64,000 nt of DNA from Cristatella mucedo. Taxonomy: Eukaryota > Bryozoa > Phylactolaemata > Cristatellidae. Position 1 is the first letter of the stretch. Each line of letters starts with the position of its first letter. The notes beneath the pieces were generated by a model. The model was not told the DNA's origin. It searched no databases and saw only the letters and a program-made list of their open reading frames with translations. Below, in pieces: positions 35,292-49,477 of the stretch. The stretch is taken from the NCBI GenBank assembly GCA_009760855.2, contig WPIO01000002.1:2575001-2639000 (forward strand), read 5' to 3'. The position numbers were made by a program, and so were the translations under genes.

Positions 35292-37734
35292 ATATCTAGG
35301 GAATTAGAAGTTGGTCTTTCTATCAGGCGACTTTAAGAATCGCGCTTTCAATGAGACCCAAAACCATTCTTCCAAGAAAATAAATCACACTGATTATGTT
35401 TTCCCGAAACCAACTTTGCATAGGGCTGATTCTCATCTGAAGTAAACTATGACAGCTCTGTTGCAATCGTAGCGCGAGAAAGGCAACTTCGAACACAGTT
35501 ATTGGCAGTTCGAGAAATAGACTGTCCAGTTTTTCAGCTATCGATTATGTAGATCCAGGGTTCTTAATGTAGAGTTCCTGGACAGCTTGGATATTCATTG
35601 ACGGGGTTCAGATAGGGCGTGAAAGTCAAATAAAAATATAATACTAATAATTCACTATGCTTTTGTCAATATATACCAGATATTACATCGACACTTGCAG
35701 CTACGAAAACTATTATGTGTTTATGGTTCCATTGGGTGTACTGTACACGATCTGACGACATCAGTCATATAGTCTTTATTTTTTACTTCTAGAATCGATT
35801 TTCGTTTAAAGGAGTTAAGGCATAATGTCCAAAAATTAGTCAAATTAAATCTTTGTTCTTGTGCTTTTAATTGGTAAAAATAGACAAATGCAATCACAAG
35901 TTTTGAATCGTGATCTGTGATCGGAATATGTTTTAGACAAATGTAGTTTTTTAAAGAATTCCAACGGAATTTCTACTTTCCAATATTTGAGGAGAAATTA
36001 CCTCTGCTTTATGGAATTGAGAGAGGGAAAGCTCTACCCGTTTATATACCAACAGAATTCTGCCAAGATGTACGGATACTCTGGAAATCCTTTTGAGCGT
36101 TATTCCTTACAAGGTGACGCGAATATTGAAACGTGGATTCATAATGCTTGCCTTGCCTATAGATACTTCAAGAGGGATGCAGGTCATGCGGTGATCTCGT
36201 GTACCTCAGCAAGAATACAATGTAACACAATTTATTTAGCTCGATGGGCGGGTTCAGAAGTGTGGTGTACATTGAAATAAGCCCACCAAACCCACTCACC
36301 CACCCCCTCCCCGTTAAAGCAAGATATGGGAGCTCTGATTCCTTTTCCCAAATACATATCGATAGATTCTCTAAGGATGAGGTACAAATACTCAGGTAAT
36401 AATAATAATAACTGCAATTGGTACATTGCAACCCAATATGTGCATATTACCCTCCTCATTCGCCATCTGTTACAGCAGAACAGCCAGTATTCTAAATAAA
36501 TATGAATCTGCTGTGCAGCCATATTTACCACATGTATACTTTATTGGGCAAGTACCCAACTTATTAGCAGACCAAGACCGAAAAGATCTGTATGGTACGC
36601 AGGTACAAATAACTTTATGTCCGAATTTGACAACTAAGTTTTGAGTGTGCACATGCAAAGAATAACGAGCATGATTGTATGCAATAATGCATGTACAACT
36701 CTACCTCTACTTTACTCCTCACAGCAATCATCTGAGGCATGGAAGCCCTGAATGTTACGATGGCCGGAAGTACAGCCGGGTCTGGCATCGATCAGCTGCA
36801 AGCAGCTGTGATGGTGACGGGCCAGGGCAGCTGTTGCTGGTTTTCACGGAAGAAAGCAGTTAGCATTAGACAGATGGCATCGAGAGGGTAAATTTTCCTT
36901 AACTTTGACTATTTGCGTCGGCAAACGTACATTGCAGTGACGCCTGTGAGGAATTCGTGCGACTACAGTTCTCGCTCACGTTTGGTTTGCGTGTCCAGCA
37001 GCTACAAGTAGCCAAGGTTTAATTTTGCGAAGTTTCTACTTGTCTCGTGGTGGAGCGTGTTCCATGCTTTGCCCGGTGCACGCTTTATTTAACCTGACGC
37101 TTTTATAGGGAGCTCGTGGATTTACAAGCATTTGAGATACAAATATTCATGTATGTATTCTGTTCTCGTTGAGTTTATTTTGATGACAGAAATTTTTTTG
37201 TGTGCATCATGATCGATAATTTCATTAGGTGAGTGATATTGGTTTGTATGAGCTTAATATTCCAACCAGTCTGAGTGTAATTCACATCCAGCGATCCTAG
37301 GTAATAAGTGCTCGGTTTCGTACCTTGTCATTTTGTTTGATAATGGCCTTGATTAGCCCCTTTGGTCTCGTACATGTTTGGTTCATGTCCTGTACGAGGA
37401 AGGAAGCTGACCTTACCACTACATGCGATAATAACGGCCATAAAGCTGTGTCTGTTTCTGCAGCTACTGACATTTTCCGTTGGGAGGTCCATTCCTGCTC
37501 CAAACGCTAGAGTTGATGTCGGAGCAATGAGGTCACTTTAAGAATCTAGTGGAGTCTGATTTTTTGTTGGGCGTTTTTTTGACTCGCTTCGTTTTGCTCC
37601 ATATCGATCGTTCTCCTGTTGGCAGTCCGTGCGTTTCAAGTTGATCGAATTCCATTTTGTATTAAGCAACTGACACGCAGATAGTTAAGCCGCCGATACT
37701 TGCTGCACCGAAAGGAATTCCAAGCACACGGTTA
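35288..37734. other. Gene-free stretch
   Basis: Several ORFs of 60-100 codons (for example 35,987-36,280 and 36,738-36,890) have no motif I recognise. The second begins MEALNVTMAGSTAGSG and could end at a GTAAAT donor near 36,888, but nothing supports it further. Confidence 0.35.
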
Positions 37735-38430
37735 ACATTGAACCGCAGCACCACCTATTAGAAGAGAAAATTCTAGTACAACCACACGCTGGGGGTGTCC
37801 TATGAGTAGCAGTTTTATTTTGTTGTCTTTACGTTTATGGAAATGTTCCGATATCTAGGATCGAAAATCTGCACGGTGAGCATTCAGTTAATCAGTCGCT
37901 GCTGCAGACTCCGGTGGTTTAAACGGCAAATACAGCTAATTATTGTCAGTAAAAAAGTGATATTCAAATTTTCCATGGGCCTAAACCACCTTTTCAATGG
38001 TTTAGAACAAACGGAGAACAGCAAATGACCGTGGACGGACCCTTGTGGGACTTCACAGGTGACTGGTACGGTGGATGAGACCTGAACCCTACACGGCAAC
38101 GATTGAACACGACCCCCCACCGAAAAGATAGATTTGAATGACGCCAGTGCCTCGTCTACCAGACTGATATTTGTTCTTAATCTTTCAATTAGGATATCAT
38201 TATCAATAGTGTGAAACACAGCTTATAGATACAGCAGTGCTAAGGCAGCAATTTGTGGTTCAGTTTGCTTAGCTACAATGTTTTAAAGAGTTTGTGACAA
38301 AACTAGGAAAAGGGAAGATGAGCGATAGTTTGCTAGGACCTCAGAGTCCAATACAGGCGTTATAAGCATCGATCTAACAATGGCTGATTCGAAGGACTTG
38401 AGTATAACGTTATTCAAAAAGCATTACAAT
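37735..38430 (-). mobile_element. L2 LINE family A, dead RT fragment
   Basis: On the minus strand, degenerate versions of the RT motifs appear in order: LRSQTIA (for VLANYRP), DNDILIERLRTNI, VPQGSVHGHLLFS and LLLIGHPQRV. Stops, frameshifts and a lost YADD show that it is inactive. Confidence 0.85.
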
Positions 38431-39082
38431 TCTCACTTATTGGTAAGCACTATCCAAATCAAACTACATTTCAGTATTGAGGAATTCACAATCGAAATAG
38501 GTTGGAATATTGAATACTACTGAAAATATATATAAATGCAAGAAACAGCATTGGACTAAGTGTACAGATGAGCAAGTAATGCCTGCTATAGACTGACATG
38601 CAGAATTTCAGCATCTGAAGAAAAAGCTCACTATTTCGGAAAAAGATCATATACTAATTGCACCAATGGATGCTCGCTATTGTGGGCAGGGTAGATCAGA
38701 ATCTGGACGGCTATCTCAATTATTGTTTTCATACTTTACTGCCAAATTACTTATGATTTGTAACACGTACCAAATAATCTGAATAAAGTATGACATTTTA
38801 CCTAATGTGAGACAGAGCTGCCAACATAGTGTACAATGACTGCAGACATTAGGCTTGACTTACCTTTACAATTGTTGCTATATGCGATCACAGTTCGGCC
38901 GCTTCCTTCGTGGGAGAAGCCACGTATTGCTGACCACTAAGTTCTGTGTAGAATACAGTAATTAAATTACCCGCCCAGAAGCTCTTCACTGCGGAAGTAT
39001 TACTTAGTGGGTGGTAAAACCATTTCATCCGTGGAGTTACCGTTGAGCCAAAAGAGAGTGCAAATATTGTTTGCAGCAAAAC
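38431..39082. other. Gene-free stretch
   Basis: No recognisable feature. Confidence 0.4.
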
Positions 39083-39655
39083 TGAAACGAATTAAAAAAT
39101 GACAGTTTACAAAACTCAACAGAAATCATACGTTTAACAATTCCACTTAGGCGACAGTCGCTGAAAACAAGTTTATTTTGCAAAAGTGTTGCTACTCTTC
39201 AAAAAATGACTCACTTTCGTAGTGATAGTCTGGGAAGAAATTCAGTCTTATCAAACGGAGAAACAATGAGAATGAGCTTCTCCTGTACATCAGCCACTAG
39301 CAGTTCTTCTTGCAGTAGCCTGAGTTATACGCGTTCTCCGTGACAATTCAAAGGATGGCAACAAAGGCAATATAGAAAATAGGCAGTATATAAGGAATTG
39401 CATGAGTTACAAATAAGTTCAGCTAATCACAACAATTATCTGTGTGTCTGCACGCACATTCACAACAGACTTCTGTCGAAGATCAGAGACTTTAGAATCT
39501 AAACATGGATGTGAGGCATGTCTGCTACTTGAAATAAGTAGCGTTACTGCATTTCGTTTTGACAGCAGTGAAGCACTTTAAACTTTGCTGACACCGCGCT
39601 TTGATTATAGCGGTGGGCTCACTAATCTAATTATCACACCATGCACACAAGCCGG
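39083..39655 (+). repeat. Third duplicated pair, copy 2
   Basis: Partner of 27,845-28,505, 11.2 kb downstream in the same orientation and lacking the TA tract. Confidence 0.85.
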
Positions 39656-40263
39656 TTGCTGACGACTTTAGGACACACGTTGCATAGGCGTAAAACCCAA
39701 GCTGATCTCTTTTAGAAAGCTAGCACCAGCTGCCTATGATATATGCTTCGTCCACGGCAATTGTTCTTTATTCACCTATGCATGCTGCAATTGTGCAGCA
39801 ATAATCACTAATCACTTGAAGTGTTTATTTTTCAGCCTATAAAAAGTGCATGGAAAGACTTGTAGATATCTTTTGAGCTAAACAAAAAATGCTAAATATT
39901 AACATTACATTAACACACAGATGCCTAACCTATTAATAGACTGTGCTATAGCGGGTGCAAACGTTTGATGCTATGGTCTCAAATTGGCGGCTCTCTTCAT
40001 AAAAATTGACATTGCGCTCGCAATATTCAGACCACTGCAATCGCAAGTCATAATTATCCAGCCCAGTGAATATTGATGGGCAACCATGATACAATCGCGA
40101 TTTTAATTGAACAGCCAGAGTAGTTTCGCTTTCTAGATTCTTTGTGTGATAAAATGCACAACTGTAGCATAAAATGTGTGATACAATTCACAATTTTTGT
40201 ACAATAAATTATTATTCACCAGGAAATGCAAACGTAGTGAGGCACAGGTGGGTCACCTTGGTT
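39656..40263. other. Gene-free stretch
   Basis: No recognisable feature apart from an AATAAATTATTATT remnant at about 40,203. Confidence 0.4.
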
Positions 40264-40590
40264 GTTGGCTCCTTTTTAAATGCTGTCAAGTCAGAGGATG
40301 TAGGTACTGCAGTTGGTATGAAGTTCCCTGCTTAGGAGCGAGCGTAGGAACTGAACGCATGGTATTCAAAGGATTTGAGGTTGGTTAGAGGTAAAGTCAG
40401 AAGACTTAAGTAAGAAGAGCAGCCACACGATGAGAAGCCTGACTAGGATGCATTTCAGATAGGTAGGCCCGAGCAAAAGAAGGAAGGAGCCTACAAGTGA
40501 GCTGCAAAACTTGAAGTCAATATGCTGCTTGATGGAGAGCCGGTCCAAGTCGATAAGAATCGGTTGTCTTGGCAGTTGAAACATTCGCGA
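40264..40590 (-). mobile_element. Old L2 LINE family B-like fragment
   Basis: On the minus strand the order of family B C-terminal and 3' segments is kept: DRLSIKQHIDFK (for LPVKQRIDFK), LGPTYLKCIL (for MAPAYLSDIL) and ATGCGTTCAGTTCCT. The sequence is heavily diverged. Confidence 0.7.
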
Positions 40591-41439
40591 TAGACAAGAC
40601 TGGCTGCCGAGTTCTGCGCCAACTGTGTGCATCTTATTGCATGGTCAGGAAGGCCTACAAGCAGCAGATCGGGATGTCACAAAGAATGAACCAGCTTGGT
40701 TACGGTCTCTTTTACTTATCCCTCACGCTTCTCGTCATGGGAATAAACGTCGTTATTGTCACCATCATTTCAATCAACCTCATTGAAATCAAAAGTTGCC
40801 ATTGCCCTTCATCTACCCAGCCAGCCAAACTCCCTACCGAGTAATGATTCCACGGTCCCTTGATATCTCCCGCGGTAATTAATGCATCGTGCTGGCAGGC
40901 GCAGAAATACTGTTCCAGAGCCGAGAGCGATCTGTAGGAGCTATGAGTGACTCGGGACATGCAACGTGCATCCATAGCAGAAATAAGAAAGAAAAGATAA
41001 AGTAATGAAAGGGGCAAAAAACAGTGTAACTAGCACGAAAGTGGCCATCTGAATTAGGACTAAGACTTTGCTACAAAGCAGGCAGTGAAAATGTAATCCT
41101 GTACCAGCATCACAGCACTAAGCGAACGGCAGCCCAAACGGAGAAGTTGTACGCCACATTAGCACTTCTAGCAGCGAAAAGGCCACTCAAGCTGATCGCG
41201 AAATGAGAGACAACAGGACAGAGTACGACAGTAGCGCCCCCCCCCCCGCCATTGGCTCCGACGATGAGAGCGCTCAAGTCTCCGTGCGATCTGCGAAACT
41301 TTCCCTTAGCAAGTCGCATATTGTGCACCAGACAAATGAAAGAAAACTTTGCAAGGTATAGCAGGGATAACGTAGGTATGCCAGTGCAGGAAAGACAAAA
41401 GCTATTCGAGTTGATTTTTTGAGATCATGGAGTGCTGCA
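40591..41439. other. Gene-free stretch
   Basis: A poly-C run at 41,238-41,250. An ORF at 40,569-40,844 has a hydrophobic segment (YLSLTLLVMGINVVIVTII) but overlaps LINE remains and has no other support. Confidence 0.35.
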
Positions 41440-41946
41440 GTCTCCTAGAACTCTCGTGTTCGAGAAGAGGGTTGCCAACTTGCCAGCTCGAGGCTCGATG
41501 CATTGGTTACGTACCACGCATTACAAATGTCTACCCACACTCATGTATGGCGTGTTCGATGTTGCCCAAGCTCAACGTCCGTTACAAACTTGTGTACAAA
41601 TAATGACGCCGAAAGTCTTAATCACATTATGAAAGTCATTACTGCGTGCAAGGGCAGACCTTTGTATGAACTTACAAAATTACCCAAACAGCAGATGGGC
41701 ATCCAATTCACCGACTTGGAGCTCGCTGCTACGGAAAGAAGCGAGTAAAGACGAGCTGCAAGCCATAGTAACTTTCATATGCAGCCATTTGTGTACAATT
41801 CCATGGACACCGTCGACCAGCGGCGGATGACGGTGAACTTCTTGTCGGCTCCAGGGCTGAGTCGTCAATCGGAAGTGGTTGTGTCCACAGATGGTTGTCT
41901 GGCTCTCCGGAGGCCCCCTGAAGCAGGCCGGAAACCATGCCAAAAA
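41440..41946 (+). pseudogene. MULE (Mutator-like) transposase C-terminal relic
   Basis: MULE transposases cut and paste DNA transposons. Read across frameshifts, the plus strand gives MHWLRTTHYKCLP, then NNDAESLNHIMKVITACKG (the TNN-x-ES-x-NH-x-LK signature of animal MULEs, 41,600-41,660), LYELTKL, and after a stop HMQPFVYNS, RRMTVNFLSAPGL, VVVSTDGCLALRRPP and a stop at about 41,945. The order matches the family's C-terminal half, including the TDG-L-x-x-RPP end. The DDE core upstream and the terminal inverted repeats were not found. Confidence 0.65.
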
Positions 41947-42683
41947 TGAAGCACGCGTGCCCAGAGGTCTCAGTCGCGAAAGCAGAAATTGTAATCCCTC
42001 AATAAGCAAATGACATCAGCTGCTCGGTGCACTATAAGCCCTTGAACGAACGGTTCGGGCGCTGAGCACACGAGCTGCTAGCCACCGTGCTAGAAGGGTA
42101 ACGGCTCACTGGGATATTGTGGAGAAGAAGCACGTACACTTTCAGCAGCAGCAGCCATTGTGTGCATTGCCAATCACTGAGACCACGGCTGTTGCCAGCA
42201 ACATTTTAGGATGATGCTGGGTGTTTGAAAGGGAACGCCGAACTTTTTAATTCACCAAGCCGGGCCAATAATAGCTGAGGCAGTGAGAAAATGGCCATCG
42301 AGGAGGGGTAGGGCTGTGCAGCCGTGCAGCCACACGACCAAGCAGGCATGTACCCGACCCCTAGGCCTCATTCGCTGCACCGACTGTTCAGCGGACCTAA
42401 CATCAGAGCATGCGGCCTGAAAGTTCAATGGTCGAGTTGCAGCTACAGATTCGGCGTTGCAGAAAGGCTGATGCGATATGAGAACCGACGTGCTGACTTT
42501 TGAAATCGGCACCGGCAGCTATTTGTCGGCAAGCAAGCGCAGAATGCATCGGCAAAAAACCGGCAACATAGTTTGCAAGTCGAGGTGAATGGCTGAATGA
42601 ATTCTTCGGCTGCCGGTATACGAAATACCAAGCGTTAAACGTGACTTGAGATGCGAGCACGAGAGTAGCGCTCGCTGCAGCTC
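41947..42683. other. Gene-free stretch
   Basis: No recognisable feature. Terminal inverted repeats of the adjacent MULE may lie here but I did not see any. Confidence 0.4.
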
Positions 42684-43381
42684 ATAATAATAATAATAGT
42701 AATTCACTTGATAAAGCGCCCTCAGAGAACTTAATCTCTCTCTAGGCGCTTTAAATTTGCTGTAAAGTGAAATGCAATTGAATGGTAAGTAAAATCATGC
42801 TTGAAAAAACAAACGAAATGAATAATATGGTTAGGGTGACATGCACAGGGTCAGCATGCAAATGTGGTTAGTGGCAGCATGCACAGTGTCAGCACGCATA
42901 AGCACATCAAGGACGAATCACAGGGATCCACTAAATGCTGTCCTAAATAGGTGTGTTTTTAGGTTCCTTTAAATGTGGTCAGATCAGGGGATGTTCTGAC
43001 GCAGGTCGGGAGGGAGTTCCAGGCTTTGGGAGCATATGAACTAAATGCACGGTCTCCAAAGGATTTAAGGTTTGTACGAGGTATTTCTAGACTGTTGGAT
43101 TCCGAAAAGCGGGTGGTACGATGCTTAGCCTGATGGGGTAGTATATCTGACAGATAGGCTGGAGCCATAGAATGAAGGGACCTAAAAGTGAGCGACAAAA
43201 CCTTGAAGTCAATCCGCTGCTTGACTGGTAGCCAGTGCAGGTCGGCGAGAAGTGGAGTGATGTGGCAACTGCGAAGCTCACGACAGACAAGCCTAGCTGC
43301 AGAGTTTTGCACCAGCTGCAATCGCCTGATCGCACATGCTGGTAGGCCAGTAAGCAGTGAGTTGCAGAAGTCGAGACGGGT
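42684..43381 (-). mobile_element. L2 LINE family B, 5'-truncated 3' end
   Basis: On the minus strand it begins abruptly at RLDFCNSLLTGLPACAIRR and continues open through KVLSLTFRSLHSMAP to TTFKGT-stop, then the complete 3' UTR and ATT tail (42,684-42,700). The early FKGT stop is shared with the copy ending at 48,928, marking one subfamily. Confidence 0.93.
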
Positions 43382-44239
43382 AGGCCAGCTCGTATCGAGT
43401 ATTGAGCAAGCTGCTAATGTCTGCTTTTCAAGAAAATTTACTGATTTTGTCAGCTGCTGTGATCCAGTGCAAGTGAATGAAGCGCAGTTTAATAAATGCG
43501 CTTCAAGCAACTGTTCACGGGTAACAAAAAATTCTCCGTCCTATTTGTCGCAGCACAGAAACCCGTCATCTCTATACTTGTATGCATTGCTTATGCACGT
43601 TTAGGCATGCTTACATGTGCAACGTTCCGTCGCTGCACCGAACGGAGTTACAAAAGGCCTCTCATTGGCGCAAAATCATAAACTAGTCAATGACAGACAA
43701 CTAGAACTGGTCTACGATGGTTGTGAGAAGCACAACATTGACCTACAGCTTGAGCAGTACGACATTAGAAGAGTAAAGCATGCCCAATACTGTGCAATGC
43801 TTGACAATAAATGTTCCAACTGCCATCGACATTTTTGGATTACGCTTAAACGTATAGAATTGCATGGGAAATTCTACCGTGAACCGGAGGATTTTTGAAA
43901 GGTTGTAGTGAATTTCAGGATTTGCGCAAGAATGAATAATTATCTGCTGTTTGTTGCCCAAAACTGAAAGTATGTATTGGGTTCAGATGAAAGGAGGACA
44001 CTTAAAAAAAGAGTGCGATGTCATACCCGATGCATAGCTTAAGCTTTACACAGCCTATTTGTGGTTGATTTGCAGTGGATTACAGAAGATTGCTGCATTG
44101 GCAAGGACATTTCCGTTTATTGCAATGCACTGACCAAGAGCTAGCATAAACAGCAGCCTTTTCAGGGAGCACACAAAAATAGAGTATACAACGAAGAGAA
44201 ATCTGAATGGAGGCATCGCCCAACAAATTTTCGCCTATA
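43382..44239. other. Gene-free stretch
   Basis: ORFs fused to the LINE edge continue to about 43,604, but nothing in this part is recognisable. Confidence 0.4.
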
Positions 44240-44850
44240 TGTGACGGCGCACTACGGATTGTCGTATTTTCCCAGGTCACTCACGTTGATCACCGTGCAT
44301 CGCCCTCAATTTCGCATTCGCGATTGGTTGAAAAGATTTGGTTTTACAGTGTCCTGTAATACGCAGGAACAGTTGAATCTTCTCCCACCAGCTTTGTGTC
44401 TGATTGTAGCAGGGCATCACAGATTGCCGTATTTTTTCTTTGTCATTGCCTTCCAATGCCATTCATGGCCCAAGATTGAACTCGCACTATGGGTTGAAAG
44501 TACGTACGCCCACAGTGAACGTCATGTGGAATGTTTTGAGCTTCGAACGGCTAATTTCTAGCCAATCTTAGATAGATTTCGGTTCGAAGCCGAGCCATTG
44601 CCATTGTCGTCGATTGCTGTGCATTACCCTTGATTTTACGTTCTCGATAGTTTAAAAGGACGTGGCTGCACTTTTAGTACAGTGTGCTGCAATACAAAAG
44701 AAAAGTTGGAGCTTGTATCAGCAACCGTCGGTCTATTTTTAACAGACCGTTATGGATTGGCATATTTTGTCTGGTGCTGTCCATCCATTTTCATGCATTT
44801 GCGTCGATTGAAATCGCACAAAGGGTGCAAATTATGCACCAATATCTCTC
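44240..44850 (+). repeat. Diverged tandem repeat, about 335-bp period
   Basis: The motif GATTG.C.TATTTT recurs at about 44,256, 44,418 and 44,754. The segment CGAT.GTTGAAAAGATTTG..TGTCCTGTAATAC (44,320-44,362) recurs diverged at 44,645-44,695. Two to three decayed units, the first probably internally deleted. Confidence 0.5.
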
Positions 44851-44871
44851 TGTCTCTCCCTGTCTCTCTCG

Positions 44872-46095
<1,224 letters not shown>

Positions 46096-46269
46096 TCCCT
46101 CGACGCCGGCAGCCGTGTAGAGTGTGTAGACTGAGCTTGGCCGGCGTGGTTTGGAATAAAGTGTTTGGTGTTGGAGCCAGCAGGCCTGTTGCTCGGTCGC
46201 TCTAGCCAGCCCGACGACAGGTCGTGCGTAGGGCTGTCACACCCGGCCAAAGCAACAATTAAAAGCGAC
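46096..46269. other. Unassigned segment before the LINE, LTR-end-like
   Basis: Absent from duplicon copy A. It contains GGAATAAAGTGTTTGG and ends GGCCAAAGCAACA, which resembles a retroelement terminus, but there is no partner or PBS I can defend. Confidence 0.2.
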
Positions 46270-49200
46270 AATTAAAGACGCTACTCCATCTGGTTTCTCG
46301 TTCTTTCACGCCCCTAGATCAATCAAAACTGGAGGTGGAGTTGCTATTGTCGTGCGCTCGAAATTCAACTTCAAGCCATTTGCGGCACCCTCGAAGCAGT
46401 CTTTTGAATCAATTGTCTTGGTCTCACCCGAAAACAAGCTACCGATAGTGGCAGTAGTCTATCGCCCACCAGGTACCAAATCCTCCTTTATCTCAGATTT
46501 CTCCGATCTCATTTCGATTCTGTGTGCAAGAAATCGATCCTTCCTCGTTATGGGTGATTTTAACGTTCACTTTGATAACTTATCTGACGCTTTCAGCACC
46601 GAATTTCGTGCATTGACTGACTCATTGTCTCTTGTGGCTCATGTGCATGGCCCAACCCACATCAAGGGTCACACACTCGACCAGATTTTCTCATACAACT
46701 GCACTCCGTCATCACCAATTATTACCAAATCCTGCTTATCTGACCACATGCAGATCTCATTCAATCTACAGTGTGTGCCCACATCCTCCTCTAAAATAAC
46801 CTGTGAATCGCGAAACCTCAAGACCCTTGACATCGATGCTGTCCGTGCGAGAATATCTGCTTCACCTCTGCTGCTCAGTCCTCCCTCCGATCTGTCATCA
46901 TTGGTAGATAGCTACAACACGACACTAGCTGACACGCTCGACGAGTTTGCACCTCTGACAAAGCGCACTGTGTGCCCCCGCCCAGACGGCCTATGGTTTA
47001 CCACAGACATTAAACTAGCCAAGTCTAATAAACGAAAGCTTGAAAAAGCATACAAAAGATCCGGACTAACTGTCCATCGACAGGCATATGAAGACTATTG
47101 TCGGTCGTATCAATCGATCCTAGCAAAGGCCAAGTCTAGCTTCTATAAAAACATTGTTGAATCACAGATGCACAATCCTAAAATGCTGATATCGACAATA
47201 AACCATCTCCTCAACCGTTCCCAGATTAGCTACTTACCTGATGATCTTTGTGATGATCTAGCCGATCGCTTCTCTCGATTCTTTGTGCAGAAGATAGACA
47301 AGATCAGGGAATCCATCCCTGCGATGACAACCTCCCCACTAGAATGCTGTTCCTCGGTTCCTGGCTGCACCTCAATGTCTGCATTTAAGCAGGTCACTAG
47401 TGATCTAGTCATAAAGTTCGTATCTCAATCAAAGAAGACAACAAGTCCTCTGGACCCTATTCCCACTGTCCTGCTCCTACGTTGCATTGATCTGCTGCTG
47501 CCATGCATAGCTAACATAATTAATATGTCATTAGCCTCAGGTCATGTCCCAGCACCTTTCAAAAAAGCTGTAGTCAGGCCACTTCTCAAAAAAGCTACAC
47601 TAGACCAAGAAAACTTAAGGAACTACCGCCCAGTTTCCCTTCTACCATTCCTATCAAAGACACTGGAACGGGTCGTGGCGGACCAGCTGAACTCGTATAT
47701 CGAAACCTCACACCTTGCTAGTAAGTTCCAGTCTGGCTTTAGAGCTAATCGCTCCACAGAGTCAGCATTGTTTAGGGTATGCAACGACCTACTTAGGAAT
47801 GCAGACATGGGTAGAGTGTCTCTGCTTATTTTGCTTGATCTTTCGGCAGCTTTTGACACCATCGATCCCAAAGTTCTTCTAGAGTGCCTCTCATCTCGCC
47901 TGGGCATCACTGGCACTGCTCTGCAGTGGTTCAGGTCCTATCTCAGTGGGAGACTCCAGAGTATTGACGTGAATGGACAAAGATCATCTGAAGTACCTCT
48001 GAAATATGGAGTACCTCAGGGCTCCGTGCTAGGTCCGGTTCTTTTCACGGTTTATACTCTGCCTCTTGCTGATGTGATTGCCAAGCACAATCTAGGCTTT
48101 CACTTCTATGCGGATGACACTCAGTTGTACCTTTGCTTTGATCCCTCCCAGCCTTCGAGCACCTCAAATTCTCTAAACTCACTAGCTGCATGCATTGATG
48201 ACATCCGCACATGGATGGCAGCAAATTTTCTACAACTAAACGATGATAAAACTAACTTACTTGTTGTGGGCAAACCCAGTGTTATTCAGAGATTGGAAAG
48301 GCTGACTCTCAAAATTGGCTCTGCCAGCATATTTCCAGTTGAATCAGCTCGAAATCTAGGTGTCATATTCCAAAGCGACCTCTCGTTAGACGACCATATC
48401 AGCTCCACAGTCAAATCCGCCTATTTTCAGCTTCATAACATTGCTAAAATTCGGGCTTGTTTAGATAAAGATACCACGTCCAAGTTGGTCCATGCATTCG
48501 TGACATCTCGTCTCGACTTCTGCAACTCACTGCTTACTGGCCTACCAGCATGTGCGATCAGGCGATTGCAGCTGGTGCAAAACTCTGCAGCTAGGCTTGT
48601 CTGTCGTGAGCGTCGCAGTTGCCACATTACTCCACTTCTCGCCGACCTGCACTGGTTACCAGTCAAGCAACGGATTGACTTCAAGGTTTTGTCGCTCACT
48701 TTTAGGTCTCTTCATTCTATGGCTCCAGCCTATCTTTCAGATATACTACCTCATCAGGCAAAGCATCGTACCACTCGCTTTTCGGAATCCAACAGTCTAC
48801 CAATACCTCGTACAAACCTTAAATCCTTTGGAGACCGTGCATTTAGTTCATATGCTCCCAAAGCCTGGAACTCCCTCCCGACCTGCGTCAGAACATCCCC
48901 TGACCTGACCACATTTAAAGGAACCTAAAAACACACCTATTTAGGACAGCATTTAGTGGGTCCCTGTGATTCGTCCTTGATGTGCTTATGCGTGCTGACA
49001 CTGTGCATGCTGCCACTAACCACATTCGCGTGCTGACACTGTGCATGCTGCCACTAACCACATTCGCATGCTGACCCTGTGCATGTCACCCCTAACCATA
49101 TTATTCATTTGGTGTGTTTTTCAAGCATGATTTTACTTTTACGAAAGCCGCTCAGGCTTGTGAAGGTGCTATAAAAACACTCACCTGCGTAACACCCACA

Positions 49201-49370
49201 TAGTCTTTATGACTTTGTGGAGTTACGGACGGAGATACATTACGTTACATTACTCATTTTGTTTGTTTTTCAAGCATGATTTTACTTTCCATTCAATTGC
49301 ATTTCACTTTGCAGCAAATTTAAAGCACCTAGAGAGAGATTAAGTTCTCTGAGGGCGCTTTATCAAGTGA

Positions 49371-49406
<36 letters not shown>
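46270..49406 (+). mobile_element. L2-clade LINE family B, longest copy (partial endonuclease + RT)
   Basis: Open from about 46,270 to 48,928 without an internal stop. The endonuclease lacks its first catalytic block (LTETW) but has VVYRPPGTK, GDFNVHFDN and SDHMQISF. RT has YRPVSLLPFLSK, LILLDLSAAFDTID, GVPQGSVLGP and YADD (48,107-48,118). The final about 15 residues present at 17 kb are cut off by an early stop (FKGT-stop). The 3' UTR carries a duplicated TGCTGACACTGTGCATG segment and an inserted family A tail, then an ATT tail (49,371-49,406). This insertion is private to duplicon copy B, so it happened after the duplication. Confidence 0.95.
49141..49250 (+). mobile_element. L2 LINE family A 3' tail inserted in the family B 3' UTR
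   Basis: 107-110 bp with CGAAAGCCGCTCAGGCTTG, GACTTTGTGGAGTTACGG and an ACATTACGTTACATTAC end. It is flanked by about 36 bp of repeated family B sequence (49,104-49,140 and 49,252-49,289), the probable target duplication. Confidence 0.85.
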
Positions 49407-49408
<2 letters not shown>

Positions 49409-49477
49409 AGCACGAGTTATATTGTATCCGCACCCATAGCTGAACAAGCGTAAGCAAACTGGTTCTAAAAGGCAGCC

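Noticed and set aside
40569-40844. ORF with a hydrophobic, membrane-like segment
   Set aside because: Its start overlaps LINE-B remains and nothing else supports it as a gene.
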